Origin: Ameyamaea chiangmaiensis
GTDB lineage: Bacteria > Pseudomonadota > Alphaproteobacteria > Acetobacterales > Acetobacteraceae
Assembly: GCF_025995235.1 (NCBI RefSeq)
Contig: NZ_BAPT01000016.1
Location: forward strand, 1 to 50,299
Reading direction: 5' to 3'
DNA: 50,299 nucleotides
Shown in pieces: positions 1-7,047 of this stretch. A program made the position numbers and the translations under genes. Below the pieces are notes generated by a model. The model did not search any database, was not told the DNA's origin, and saw nothing but the letters and a program-made list of their open reading frames with translations. Position 1 is the first letter of the stretch, and the number at the start of each line of letters is the position of its first letter.

Positions 1-1
1 A

Positions 2-232
2 AAAAAGGGCATAACGTTAAAATGCCCGGTTTGTGGAAGTGAAAACTTTATGGTCAGCGACAGTCTTCGCGATTATTTGGTCCCTGCCATAGACAAAGAC
101 TCTGGTTTCAAGGTAAATTTTGATAAAGGTTTGCCAGTTTATTCATTGATATGTGAAAATTGTTCATACGTTCTCAATTTCTCGATCCAAATAGCTGAGA
201 CGATTATCGATGGCATCCCCTCTAAAGAATAA
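2..232 (+). CDS. Zinc-ribbon protein, 5' end outside the window
   Basis: The open frame runs from the first bases of the window, so the start lies to the left. Translating from base 2 gives a CPVCG motif (bases 23-37) before the first ATG at 50, and a CENC motif about 45 residues later. Two CxxC pairs at this spacing are the pattern of a small zinc ribbon. An annotation that starts at the ATG at 50 would lose the first pair. The gene is AT-rich compared with the host region. It overlaps the next gene by 23 bases. I do not recognise the family beyond the zinc ribbon, and the role is unknown; phage or cargo origin is inferred from its position. Confidence 0.6.
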   Translation, partial: KKGITLKCPVCGSENFMVSDSLRDYLVPAIDKDSGFKVNFDKGLPVYSLICENCSYVLNFSIQIAETIIDGIPSKE

Positions 233-542
233 TCCGCATTTGATATTGGTGCAGGGCGGGGGTGCCTCCGCTGGCGAGTCGCCGCCTAAACCGACCATTG
301 ACGGCGGCGATGAACCTCCCCATGATTCGATTATGCAAGCGCGTGTAGCCGTTCTGGAACAGATCGCCAAGGATACGAAGGCGCCTCTCGATAGGATCGA
401 GAAGCGCATGGATCGTATCGACACGCGCTTTGACAAGTTCGATGAGCGGCATGACCGCGATTTCCGGCTCACGTTTGGTGCGCTGATTACGACCGCGCTC
501 GGACTCGCCGCCCTGATGGCAAAAGGGTTTCACTGGTTCTGA
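210..542 (+). CDS. Small phage membrane protein with coiled coil, XhlA-like
   Basis: The protein has 110 residues. The first 40 are Gly/Pro-rich and probably disordered. Residues about 42-85 are a charged amphipathic stretch with regularly spaced Arg/Asp and Met/Ile/Phe (ARVAVLEQIAKDT, then RIEKRMDRIDTRFDKFDERHD), typical of a coiled coil. One membrane segment (FGALITTALGLAALMAKGF) ends the protein. This layout matches the XhlA-like proteins that sit beside phage lysis genes, where they help holin/endolysin function at the inner membrane. The family assignment rests on architecture only. A strong hairpin terminator follows within 50 bases, so this is the last gene of its transcript. Confidence 0.6.
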   Translation: MASPLKNNPHLILVQGGGASAGESPPKPTIDGGDEPPHDSIMQARVAVLEQIAKDTKAPLDRIEKRMDRIDTRFDKFDERHDRDFRLTFGALITTALGLAALMAKGFHWF

Positions 543-573
543 TCGCAGGCGTCACACCCCGAGGCCAACCCCC

Positions 574-595
574 TCCCGCTCCGGCGGGATTTTTT
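574..595 (+). terminator. Rho-independent terminator
   Basis: A 6-bp stem TCCCGC/GCGGGA with a four-base loop is followed directly by six T residues. It lies 32 bases after the stop of the XhlA-like gene and separates it from the convergent lipoprotein gene, whose stop codon overlaps the T run. Confidence 0.8.
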
Positions 596-947
596 ATGAC
601 TTGGGAGCGGGCGCTCCAGGGCATGACTTCTCAGCTTCCACGCGATGGATAGCGTCCATTTTGCCCTTTTCGAGCGCCAGAGTGCGAGACACGTCAGACC
701 CACTCAGTTCTGAAAGTGGGACGCCAAGCGCAATGACGCCCCAGGTATCAGTCTTGTGTGCCCGGTGCTGCTTATCGGAAAGCGCCGTTAGCATGTCCGT
801 CTCGCGCACTTCCGATTGCCCAAGCTCACTGCATGACTGGCTGGCATATGCAGTATCAGCCACATAGGTCGGCTGTATATGCTCCGGGCTGCTGGCGCAT
901 GCCGTTAAAGTGGCGACAAATCCAAGTGTAGTCAGTTGCTTGCGCAT
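594..947 (-). CDS. Putative phage-encoded lipoprotein
   Basis: This is a 117-residue protein with a type II signal peptide: Met-Arg-Lys, a short hydrophobic stretch, then a lipobox LTAC with the modified Cys at residue 17. The mature part is hydrophilic, has two further Cys residues (about 39 and 109) that could form a disulfide, and shows no domain I recognise. It should be anchored in the periplasmic face of a membrane. The gene is transcribed away from the early phage block and shares the upstream region that holds two palindromic operators. It could be a lysogenic-conversion or spanin-like product, but nothing in the sequence proves either. Confidence 0.65.
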   Translation of the reverse strand: MRKQLTTLGFVATLTACASSPEHIQPTYVADTAYASQSCSELGQSEVRETDMLTALSDKQHRAHKTDTWGVIALGVPLSELSGSDVSRTLALEKGKMDAIHRVEAEKSCPGAPAPKS

Positions 948-1011
948 TGCGTCCTCCGATCACGGCAGAGTGTCACAAAATCTATCGAAGCGCGACACGA
1001 ACCTCCGAGAG

Positions 1012-1034
1012 AAATGTCGGTGTAGACGACATTT
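1012..1034. promoter_or_regulatory. Palindromic operator site 1
   Basis: A perfect inverted repeat of the form AAATGTCG-N7-CGACATTT. Its inner 17 bases share the TGTCG-N7-CGACA pattern with a second site 35 bases downstream. It lies between the divergent lipoprotein gene and the phage early block. This is the layout of a dimeric repressor binding site. No repressor gene is visible in the window. Confidence 0.65.
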
Positions 1035-1049
1035 ACGGTTGACCATGAG

Positions 1050-1066
1050 TGTCGGTATATGCGACA
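1050..1066. promoter_or_regulatory. Palindromic operator site 2
   Basis: A second TGTCG-N7-CGACA palindrome, same arm sequence and same 7-base spacer length as site 1, with centres 35 bases apart. It overlaps a possible promoter for the rightward block: TTGACC at 1039-1044 with GACATA at 1063-1068 (18-base spacer). Binding here would block that promoter. Confidence 0.6.
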
Positions 1067-1114
1067 TAATACCCATCAACACCGCCCGCGCCGCCGGGCC
1101 TGGAGGATGGGAAG

Positions 1115-1621
1115 ATGCAGACCAGCGCCGAGAACAAGAAATACGAGTTCGTCGATGGCGACACGAAGAAGGTGTCTGGGCGCACGCTCCATCGCATCCG
1201 CGCTCTCGCTGCGATTGCCGCCGTCGGCGTTCAGGCCGGTGATCTGGGTGGTTACGTCGAGACTGAGGCGAACTTAGCGGTCTCCGGCAACGCGTGGGTC
1301 TCCGGCGACGCGTGGGTCTCCGGCAACGCGCGGGTCTACGGCAACGCGTGGGTCTCCGGCGACGCGCGGGTTGAGCCGCGCATTCATATTGGCTGGTGCA
1401 GCATCGTTGGGTCTGAAGCCGGAACACTGACATGGTTCCGCACGAAAGAGGGAGTGAGCGTCAATCGTGGATGCTTTAACGGCACGCTTGATGAGTTCGA
1501 GGCGCGTGTTGCAAGCCATCATGGTGACAGCCAAGCAGGGCGAGAATATCAGGCGCTCATTGCATTCGTGAAATTGCGCACGGCGGTCTGGCACAAATTC
1601 AAAGAACAGGCGGCCGCCTAA
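1115..1621 (+). CDS. Phage hexapeptide-repeat (left-handed beta-helix) protein
   Basis: The 168-residue product starts 8 bases after a GGAGG ribosome site. An N-terminal segment (residues about 8-50, including RTLHRIRAL and GDLGGYVE) resembles the front part of prophage proteins I know only as hypotheticals. It is followed by five copies of a six-residue repeat (V-S/Y-G-N/D-A-W/R) that should fold as a short left-handed beta-helix. The C-terminal 80 residues are a separate domain without recognised motifs. The role in the phage is unknown. It is the first gene of the rightward early block and lies directly behind the operator/promoter region. Confidence 0.7.
   Translation: MQTSAENKKYEFVDGDTKKVSGRTLHRIRALAAIAAVGVQAGDLGGYVETEANLAVSGNAWVSGDAWVSGNARVYGNAWVSGDARVEPRIHIGWCSIVGSEAGTLTWFRTKEGVSVNRGCFNGTLDEFEARVASHHGDSQAGREYQALIAFVKLRTAVWHKFKEQAAA
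1280..1369 (+). repeat. Five tandem 18-bp repeats coding the hexapeptides
   Basis: Five in-frame 18-base units, each beginning GTCTMCGGC, lie end to end and differ at only a few positions. Each unit encodes one hexapeptide of the beta-helix. Near-identity at DNA level suggests copy-number change by slippage or recombination without frame loss. Confidence 0.8.
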
Positions 1622-1702
1622 GCACCCGCTTCACGCTGGGCCGCTGCGCGCGACCCAGACGAAGCCGGTGTCCGGCAAGCATTCAACGGAATAGGTGATG
1701 TG

Positions 1703-1975
1703 ATGATCGCAATACCTAAAGACCTGCGCGATAAGCATTATGACCGCGCGCAGATGGTTCTCTTTCTGACGGCCCTCAAGGAAAGCTTTGAGCGCCAGTC
1801 TGACCCCGACGCGGTGCTGGAGGATATGGGCATCGCGCTGAACGACGCGCTGTCCAATGCCGAAAAGCTGGCGTCTGAAGAGGTCGAGCGGCAGGGCATG
1901 CGCGACTGGCTCGACGCCGAGCCGTACACCCGCGCCGACCACGCGCGCTCACTCCGGATGGAGGGCGTGCTGTGA
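1703..1975 (+). CDS. Hypothetical phage protein
   Basis: A 90-residue, mainly helical and acidic protein. I chose the ATG at 1703, with AGG seven bases upstream; a GTG one codon earlier is the alternative. No signal peptide, membrane segment or known motif is visible. Its last bases overlap the next start as GTGA, so it is translationally coupled. It belongs to the early block between the operator and the exonuclease. Function unknown. Confidence 0.55.
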   Translation: MIAIPKDLRDKHYDRAQMVLFLTALKESFERQSDPDAVLEDMGIALNDALSNAEKLASEEVERQGMRDWLDAEPYTRADHARSLRMEGVL

Positions 1976-2166
1976 AGATCGAGGAAGCCAACGAAGTGGG
2001 CGCGACCCTGCAAGAGGCCCGTCGCGTCCTTAAGGAGATTCACATCTCCAACGAGATCAAGAATCGAGAATTGGCTGCAAGCGTCGACGATCTGATCGGC
2101 CGATGCGAGGGGGCTCTCTGGACGATGATGCAGGAGACGCGCGAATTGGTGGGAGAGCCCGCATGA
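1972..2166 (+). CDS. Small hypothetical phage protein
   Basis: A 64-residue protein that starts at a GTG overlapping the previous stop and ends in an ATGA overlap with the next gene. It is predicted to be almost entirely helical with alternating charged and hydrophobic residues, which suggests a small helical bundle or coiled coil. No known motif. Coupling at both ends is the main argument that it is real. Confidence 0.55.
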   Translation: MKIEEANEVGATLQEARRVLKEIHISNEIKNRELAASVDDLIGRCEGALWTMMQETRELVGEPA

Positions 2167-2600
2167 CCGGGAAATGGACGCCGGGTCCATGGGGATGGTT
2201 TGGTTATGCCGGAGGGATCCCCGAAGTCTATCTAGCAACGACGCACTCAGGACGCAGGTACGTCATGGGGTTCAAGCGTTGGGGCATGAAAGGCGCTCAG
2301 CCGCAGTTCCAGCCAGAAGGACGCGGTCTAGTCGATGCAAGCAAGCTGCTTCAATTTGAGGTTGGCGACCGATCTGTCCGTGGGGTTGAAGAAGCCCGCA
2401 AGAACGGCAGTGTCTACCGACTGGATATTCGCGGGATCGATTGTCCCGATGCTCGCCTGATCTCCGCCTCCCCTGATTTGGCCGAGGCGCTTGACGAAAT
2501 CATGAACTATCAAGGCGGTGCCGACAGCGCTTTGGATGACCCTTATATTGTGGAGCGCGCCCGCGCTGCTCTCGCAAAAGCGAAGGGAGAGCCCGCATGA
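2163..2600 (+). CDS. Hypothetical phage protein, TPGPW family
   Basis: The 145-residue protein starts at the ATG overlapping the previous stop. It has the N-terminal TPGPW motif and a later segment DARLISASPDLAEAL. This pairing is frequent in small prophage proteins whose function has not been settled. There is no signal peptide or membrane segment. It lies two genes before the YqaJ-type exonuclease and is coupled by ATGA overlaps on both sides. Confidence 0.65.
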   Translation: MTGKWTPGPWGWFGYAGGIPEVYLATTHSGRRYVMGFKRWGMKGAQPQFQPEGRGLVDASKLLQFEVGDRSVRGVEEARKNGSVYRLDIRGIDCPDARLISASPDLAEALDEIMNYQGGADSALDDPYIVERARAALAKAKGEPA

Positions 2601-2818
2601 GCGGCGATAAAACCCTGTCACAGCGCTACGCGGATGCACGGCGCACGGCTGAGGCGAACCGCAAGATGGCAGCGATGATGCGTGCGTTCGGGCCGATCCC
2701 GAACAACGTCGACTTCGCGGCTCAGGCAGAGGAAGCGGACCGCAACGCCCGGTACTATGGCGAGCGTGTGCGCGGGCTGCGGATACCGCTGCGGGTTGTG
2801 CAGGGAGGGGTGGCGTGA
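2597..2818 (+). CDS. Small hypothetical phage protein
   Basis: A 73-residue, basic, Ala/Arg-rich helical protein with no motif that I recognise. It starts in the ATGA overlap with the previous gene and ends in a GTGA overlap with the exonuclease gene, so its translation is tied to the nuclease. This could make it an accessory of the recombination pair, but only position supports that. Confidence 0.55.
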   Translation: MSGDKTLSQRYADARRTAEANRKMAAMMRAFGPIPNNVDFAAQAEEADRNARYYGERVRGLRIPLRVVQGGVA

Positions 2819-3495
2819 AGATTTATCACGATCTCCAGCAGGGAACAGAGGAATGGTTGCAGGCACGTTGCGGCGTGCTGACAGCCAGCACGATTGGACA
2901 GCTTCTGACTACGACCGGCAAATCAGCCAAGAACGATAAGTCGCGACGTCTGGTGATGGATCTTCTCTCGCAGCGGATTACCGGGATTGCCGAGCCTGTG
3001 CATCAGAACGCCGCAATGCTGCGCGGGCATGATGATGAGAGCGAGGCCAAGCTGCTTTACTCGCGTGAAGTGGCGATTGTGGATGAAGTGGGGTTTGTCA
3101 CTGAGGATAAATGGGGATTCACCCTTGGCTATTCACCGGATGGCCTCGTTGGCGACGACGGCCTGATCGAGGTCAAGTCGCGTGCGCACGCGCTTCAAGC
3201 GCAGACGATCATCGATCAGGTCGTGCCTGCTGAATACATGGCGCAGATACAGACGGGATTGCTCGTGACGCAGCGCAAATGGTGCGATTTCATCAGCTAC
3301 CCAGCTATGGGCGGCGGGAAAATGATGGTTCTGCGCGTCCTTCCTGATCCTGCCATGCATGCCAGGCTTCTGGATGCAGCGCGGTCATTCGAGAGCGAAG
3401 TGAGCCAACGGCAAGCGGAATATGACGCGGCCCTGAACAATGCAGGCATCCGGTTTTTTGACACCGTGCGCCGCGAAGAACTGGAGATTGTGTGA
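2815..3495 (+). CDS. YqaJ-type phage recombination exonuclease
   Basis: The 226-residue protein belongs to the lambda-exonuclease/YqaJ fold, which degrades one strand of linear double-stranded DNA and prepares it for annealing. Visible marks are the N-terminal QQGTEEWLQARCGVLTAS segment (the EWxxxR helix and Thr-Ala-Ser loop of the family), the acidic GYSPDGLVGDDGLIEVKS core holding the catalytic Asp and the Glu-x-Lys, and a Gln-rich helix around QIQTGLLVTQ. Length is normal. The start is a GTG overlapping the previous stop. The following gene is coupled and probably encodes its DNA-binding or annealing partner. Confidence 0.85.
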   Translation: MKIYHDLQQGTEEWLQARCGVLTASTIGQLLTTTGKSAKNDKSRRLVMDLLSQRITGIAEPVHQNAAMLRGHDDESEAKLLYSREVAIVDEVGFVTEDKWGFTLGYSPDGLVGDDGLIEVKSRAHALQAQTIIDQVVPAEYMAQIQTGLLVTQRKWCDFISYPAMGGGKMMVLRVLPDPAMHARLLDAARSFESEVSQRQAEYDAALNNAGIRFFDTVRREELEIV

Positions 3496-4169
3496 TGTCG
3501 GATATTGCTGAAACGGTTGCGCCGAACAGCGACCAGATCACCGCTGATGATCTGCGTGCCGGGCCGTGGACGATTACCGTGACATCGGTGCGGGTGAATA
3601 AGGCGGAAGATCAGCCGGTCTCGATCTTCTATGAAAATTGCGGAAAGAAGCCGTTCAAGCCCTGCAAGACAATGCGCCGCGTTCTTCTCGAACTGTGGGG
3701 ACCGAACTCGATTGAGTACGTCGGCAAGACGTTGACGGTCTATCGGGACGCAAACGTGTCGTTCGGCAAGGATAAGACCGGCGGCGTTCGCATAAGTCAC
3801 CTGTCGCACATCCCTGAGCAGCGGCAGGTTTCAGTGATTACCACGAAGGGAAGGCGCGGCCTGTATCTGGTCAAGCCTCTCCGCGTCGACATCCAGACGC
3901 TTCAGGAGCGGCGAGAGTATGAGGCAAAGCCAAGCAATGACGCGGTGCCGGATGTGGCTGCACGCGCCAACGCATGGGTGGACAAGACGCTAGCCGAGAT
4001 CGGCCAGATTGCCAGCATGGGCGACCTGGAGGCGTTCACCGGGTCGTCTGCATACATGAATGGCATGAAGGCGATCCGCCCAATGTTGCCGGATCGGGCC
4101 GCAGAGATCGACGCTGCGGTTCAACGCTCCTTGGGGGTATTGGGCGATCCGTTCGCAGCCACCGCATGA
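3495..4169 (+). CDS. Phage protein coupled to the exonuclease, possible DNA-binding partner
   Basis: A 224-residue protein whose ATG shares a base with the exonuclease stop (a GTG one codon earlier is possible). The first 130 residues are beta-rich with many Val/Thr, Lys/Arg and aromatic positions, as expected for an OB-like or annealing-protein fold. The last 80 residues are helical and acidic, ending in a short tail. I do not recognise a signature. In many phages the gene beside a YqaJ or lambda-type exonuclease encodes the single-strand annealing or binding protein; here that role is an inference from position. Confidence 0.65.
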   Translation: MSDIAETVAPNSDQITADDLRAGPWTITVTSVRVNKAEDQPVSIFYENCGKKPFKPCKTMRRVLLELWGPNSIEYVGKTLTVYRDANVSFGKDKTGGVRISHLSHIPEQRQVSVITTKGRRGLYLVKPLRVDIQTLQERREYEAKPSNDAVPDVAARANAWVDKTLAEIGQIASMGDLEAFTGSSAYMNGMKAIRPMLPDRAAEIDAAVQRSLGVLGDPFAATA

Positions 4170-4231
4170 ACGCCATCCCCCTACACATCCCGCGCAAACA
4201 GTCGCGGGAGCACGAGAGAAAATCGAAATGA
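4166..4231 (+). CDS. Possible 21-residue peptide gene
   Basis: A very short frame that begins in an ATGA overlap with the previous gene and ends in an ATGA overlap with the next. The peptide is basic and has no hydrophobic stretch. It may be a translated leader that hands ribosomes on to the next gene. Coupling at both ends is the only support. Confidence 0.35.
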   Translation: MNAIPLHIPRKQSREHERKSK

Positions 4232-4407
4232 ACAGAGAAACAATCACCATAGCCGTCGAAGAGGCTTTGCGGTTTGTAGAGCGCGCAAATGCTCTTCTCG
4301 ACACTCCTAAAGATAACATTTGGCCGACCCCCAAGGAGAGTGGGGCTTGTCGGCGGTCCTCAATGGACCTGACGCGCGCCCTTGCAGAGATGCGTAAACC
4401 TGGATGA
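4228..4407 (+). CDS. Small hypothetical phage protein
   Basis: A 59-residue protein, MNRETITIAVEEALRF at the start, then a mid-part with TPKESGACRRSSMDLTRALAE that looks like a compact two-helix protein. It starts and ends in ATGA overlaps with its neighbours. No known domain. Its continuous helical pattern and the coupling make it more convincing than other short frames here. Confidence 0.55.
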   Translation: MNRETITIAVEEALRFVERANALLDTPKDNIWPTPKESGACRRSSMDLTRALAEMRKPG

Positions 4408-4481
4408 CCCGTTTCCTGCGATGCCTCGCCACGTGGTGGCGGGATGGGCGTACGGGACGCGGGTGGAGAGTGAGACGATGA
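4404..4481 (+). CDS. Possible 25-residue Arg/Trp-rich peptide gene
   Basis: A short frame coupled by ATGA overlaps on both sides. The peptide is rich in Arg and Trp and strongly basic. It could be a real phage micropeptide or simply a coupling leader for the membrane protein that follows. Confidence 0.35.
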   Translation: MTRFLRCLATWWRDGRTGRGWRVRR

Positions 4482-4642
4482 CTAAGAAACAAGCGGCACT
4501 TTGCCTATCACCATCTGCTGCGATCTATGCTGCACTTTGGTTCATCAACTGGAAGGCTGTGGCGATCGTATCGTTCTTCTGTGCAGCGGTAATCGGAATA
4601 GTTGCGGTTTGGGCAGCGTGGGTTATGGGAGACTTCGAATGA
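4478..4642 (+). CDS. Small phage membrane protein
   Basis: A 54-residue protein with two hydrophobic stretches (residues about 13-22 and 26-50) and almost no charge apart from the basic N-terminus and acidic C-terminus. It should sit in the inner membrane. The start is the ATG in the ATGA overlap with the upstream frame. Role unknown; a superinfection-exclusion or holin-like role is possible but not shown. Confidence 0.55.
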   Translation: MTKKQAALCLSPSAAIYAALWFINWKAVAIVSFFCAAVIGIVAVWAAWVMGDFE

Positions 4643-4884
4643 CCAAACTGAACGAACAGACCCCGCCCACGATCCCGCCGGTCAGCACGGCGCACCTGGG
4701 CATGCAGCTTTTCACGCGGGAGCAGGTGGCCGAACGGGAGGCGCAAGTGCGCGCGGAGACGATCGAGATGTGCGCTCAGGTTGTAGAAGATGTGGGGAAT
4801 GAATGGAGGGGAACTGAATTATCCCCGCCTAACGTGGGCCTCCAATGTGCGGGACGCATCCGCGCCATGGGAGAAAAGCCATGA
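4639..4884 (+). CDS. Hypothetical phage protein
   Basis: An 81-residue protein with a Pro/Thr-rich, probably disordered N-terminus and a helical middle (FTREQVAEREAQVRAETIEM). One Cys pair (about residues 50 and 70) is too far apart for a simple metal knuckle. It is coupled to both neighbours by overlaps. I recognise no family. Confidence 0.5.
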   Translation: MTKLNEQTPPTIPPVSTAHLGMQLFTREQVAEREAQVRAETIEMCAQVVEDVGNEWRGTELSPPNVGLQCAGRIRAMGEKP

Positions 4885-5063
4885 CCACACCACGAACTGA
4901 CACGGAGCGGCTGGATTGGTGGGAGCGACAGATGTCCCTTGCGGCCTTAGCCCGGGGATTACCTCAGACTACGTTCAAAAGGCCGATTGATGCAGTGATG
5001 ACATCGTCGGGGAGTCTCAACTACCGCGCCGCAATCGACGCCGCCATGTGTGAGGAGCTTTAG
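4881..5063 (+). CDS. Small hypothetical phage protein
   Basis: A 60-residue protein with the opening TERLDWWERQ and a closing YRAAIDAAM. This arrangement occurs in small phage proteins of unknown role. It starts in an ATGA overlap, but unlike its neighbours it is not overlapped at its end, because the endonuclease-like gene follows three bases later. Confidence 0.5.
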   Translation: MTTPRTDTERLDWWERQMSLAALARGLPQTTFKRPIDAVMTSSGSLNYRAAIDAAMCEEL

Positions 5064-5066
5064 TCC

Positions 5067-5528
5067 ATGATCATCGCTACGCGCGCTACACGACAGTGCT
5101 ACTCCGATATGAAGCAAAGGTGCTTAAATCAGAAGCATGCTCAGTTTAACAACTATGGAGGCAGAGGGATTAATATTTGCGACCGTTGGTTGATCTCGTT
5201 CGACAATTTCTTTTCCGATATGGGAAACAAGCCCAACCTCTGCACATTAGACAGGATTGATAATAATTCTGGATATGACCCGAATAATTGTCGGTGGGCC
5301 ACAGCCATGCAGCAGCGCAAGAATCAGAGGACATGTAATCGAATTTCCTTCAATGGAAGGACTATGGTGTTAACTGATTGGGCCAGGTTTTTGGGTATAA
5401 ATGAGCTGACCCTTTCTTATAGGATTGCGGTGGCAAAGTGGGATGTTGAAAGAGCATTTACCACGCCCGTGAGGCGCAAGACGCCCGCACCTTGTCGGTC
5501 CGCCATGGATCAGGAGGGTGGGCGATGA
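5067..5528 (+). CDS. HNH-like phage endonuclease with C-terminal helix-turn-helix
   Basis: The 153-residue protein carries the run YGGRGINICDRW, then DRIDNNSGYDPNNCRWAT. This is the core of a widespread phage family related to HNH/homing endonucleases, where the Asp/Asn/Cys-rich loop and the following Arg-Trp helix contact DNA. Residues about 93-125 (SFNGRTMVLTDWARFLGI) look like a helix-turn-helix or NUMOD-type DNA reader. The gene is distinctly more AT-rich than its neighbours and breaks the chain of overlapping genes, which fits recent insertion as a mobile nuclease gene. Cleavage activity is not certain because a classical His-Asn-His triad is not obvious. Confidence 0.65.
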   Translation: MIIATRATRQCYSDMKQRCLNQKHAQFNNYGGRGINICDRWLISFDNFFSDMGNKPNLCTLDRIDNNSGYDPNNCRWATAMQQRKNQRTCNRISFNGRTMVLTDWARFLGINELTLSYRIAVAKWDVERAFTTPVRRKTPAPCRSAMDQEGGR

Positions 5529-5767
5529 GCGAGCGTAAAAGCCTCCTTCGAGAAGCCTACGCTGCATGTTCGCGCCATGCTGATGCGAAACATAAGGCCG
5601 AGGGAGTGGTGCTGGGTATGCAGGTCGAAAGAGCCGGGCTTCAGTATGATCTTGCCGATGCTCTAGGGATGATAACAAAACATGATGATGTTCCTTCGTT
5701 TGAGTCCATGCTTACGCGTATTCGAGAACTCCGGCTGACATTAAAGCGCAGAGAGGTCGCACCATGA
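5525..5767 (+). CDS. Small hypothetical phage protein
   Basis: An 80-residue helical protein starting at the ATG that overlaps the endonuclease stop (ATGA). Charged heptad-like stretches at both ends suggest helical packing. No recognised domain. Coupled to the next gene by another ATGA. Confidence 0.5.
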   Translation: MSERKSLLREAYAACSRHADAKHKAEGVVLGMQVERAGLQYDLADALGMITKHDDVPSFESMLTRIRELRLTLKRREVAP

Positions 5768-6249
5768 CCGACGCTATGCGGAGCCGTGAGGATCAGGTCA
5801 AGTCCCTTACTGCCACGCTAAATATTGACACGCGCTTAGCAGAAGGTGTGGCCAAGATGCACATCGCCGAAGCCGAACGCAGAGGCTTCCGCGAAGGCTC
5901 GATCGCGGCGAACGAGACGAACGCGAAAGACCTGTCGAACGCGCTGGATACGGTGGAGCGTCTGGCGGCGCAGATCGCGGAGTTGCGCAAGTATAAGGCT
6001 TCTATGGACGCACGCTTGAAAGAAACGTGGGTTTATATGAAGGACGACGGGGAGAACGTCGCCGGATCGGTTGCAGACCTCATCGAATACAATGACGCGT
6101 ATCAAATCTCTGAAATTGGTGAGGCGGCAGAGGTGGCAAGTTTCTTCGCTTTTATGGATGAGAACGGAGATGTTCATCGGTTTGGGACGGAAGAGGAAGC
6201 AGAGGCCGCAGCCCTCGCCGCGCAGACGAAGGGAGATGGCGCGCCATGA
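5764..6249 (+). CDS. Hypothetical phage protein with coiled coil
   Basis: A 161-residue acidic protein. Residues about 55-90 (ALDTVERLAAQIAELRKYKAS) form a likely coiled coil, and the C-terminal 40 residues are a Glu/Ala-rich tail with a FAFMDENGDVHRFGT strand pair. No enzyme motif is visible. It is coupled at both ends. Unknown role in the early phage block. Confidence 0.5.
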   Translation: MTDAMRSREDQVKSLTATLNIDTRLAEGVAKMHIAEAERRGFREGSIAANETNAKDLSNALDTVERLAAQIAELRKYKASMDARLKETWVYMKDDGENVAGSVADLIEYNDAYQISEIGEAAEVASFFAFMDENGDVHRFGTEEEAEAAALAAQTKGDGAP

Positions 6250-6785
6250 CTGACCCGAGGATCGAGGCGGCGATCGACGCCGTTCTGCAAGCGCGTCGGT
6301 GGAGAGATCGCACATGGGGGGATGGGGCAATCGGCGGCTTTAACTACAGCACGGACGAAAAGAAGCGATACGTCATCCGCGATCATGAAGCGGAAGAACG
6401 CGAAGGCAAAACCGTCGTTCTGCATGAAACGGATGATCGCAAGGTCCATGAACGCGAGTTTGAACGCGCATGCCTTCGAAGGGAAATCGTCGCGGTGCTC
6501 CAAGCCGCCGACGTCGCTGCATGGCGTCCGATCGAGAGTGCGCCGAGGGATGGGACGAATATTCTGGCCTCATGGCAGAGAAACGACGGCAAGACATTCG
6601 TTGTGCGCGTTTATTGGGATGCGGAGTTCAGTGGCGAAACCAACGAAGAAACTGGGCTGTATGAATGGAAGGGGGCTTGGACAGACGACAGTGTTGCGAG
6701 TTGGGGAATGGAGGAAAGGCATTCCTATGAATGCACCCACTGGATGCCGCTCCCCGCACCACCAGCGGAGACAAGCTATGACTGA
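6246..6785 (+). CDS. Phage protein with C-terminal DUF551-like domain
   Basis: A 179-residue protein. The last 80 residues begin with WRPIESAPRDGTNILA and end with THWMPLPAPP. This is the recognisable frame of the DUF551-type domain that recurs in phage proteins, in which a Trp-Pro-rich sheet closes with a His-Trp-Met-Pro motif. The N-terminal 95 residues are helical and charged. Biochemical role unknown. It overlaps the next gene by eight bases. Confidence 0.7.
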   Translation: MTDPRIEAAIDAVLQARRWRDRTWGDGAIGGFNYSTDEKKRYVIRDHEAEEREGKTVVLHETDDRKVHEREFERACLRREIVAVLQAADVAAWRPIESAPRDGTNILASWQRNDGKTFVVRVYWDAEFSGETNEETGLYEWKGAWTDDSVASWGMEERHSYECTHWMPLPAPPAETSYD

Positions 6786-7047
6786 CCGCGCATTACCGTC
6801 GAGAGAGCCGGACGGCGAGTTCGGGTGCTTCCAGACGTGGGTGTGCAAAGCCACGTCATGGATCGGCGGTACAAACCCACTCTGTGCCGACGCGAAAGGG
6901 CGCATCTGCCGAAATGGGGGCGATTTCATGATCGCGCGTGATGAGGACGCCTTTCCGGTTCGCTATTGGTTTGGGGAAGGCGGTCAGACAGCCAAGGAAC
7001 AGAGGCGCAGCCAGGTCGCGGCGCGTCGGAGGAGGTTTGCGTCATGA
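6778..7047 (+). CDS. Hypothetical phage protein, Cys-containing
   Basis: An 89-residue protein starting at the ATG eight bases before the previous stop. It contains four Cys residues in the first half (FGCFQTWVCKAT and PLCADAKGRICRNGG), which could bind a metal or form disulfides, followed by a basic Arg/Gln-rich tail. No family recognised. Coupled to the next gene. Confidence 0.5.
   Translation: MTDRALPSREPDGEFGCFQTWVCKATSWIGGTNPLCADAKGRICRNGGDFMIARDEDAFPVRYWFGEGGQTAKEQRRSQVAARRRRFAS

Noticed and set aside
1280..1369. Short regular repeats as a CRISPR array
   Set aside because: The 18-bp units are contiguous, in frame and encode hexapeptides; there are no spacers and no cas genes.
960..1433. 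157-codon minus-strand frame with Arg-Arg-Pro-Thr-type repeats
   Set aside because: The repeats are the antisense reading of the 18-bp hexapeptide units, and the frame crosses the operator region.
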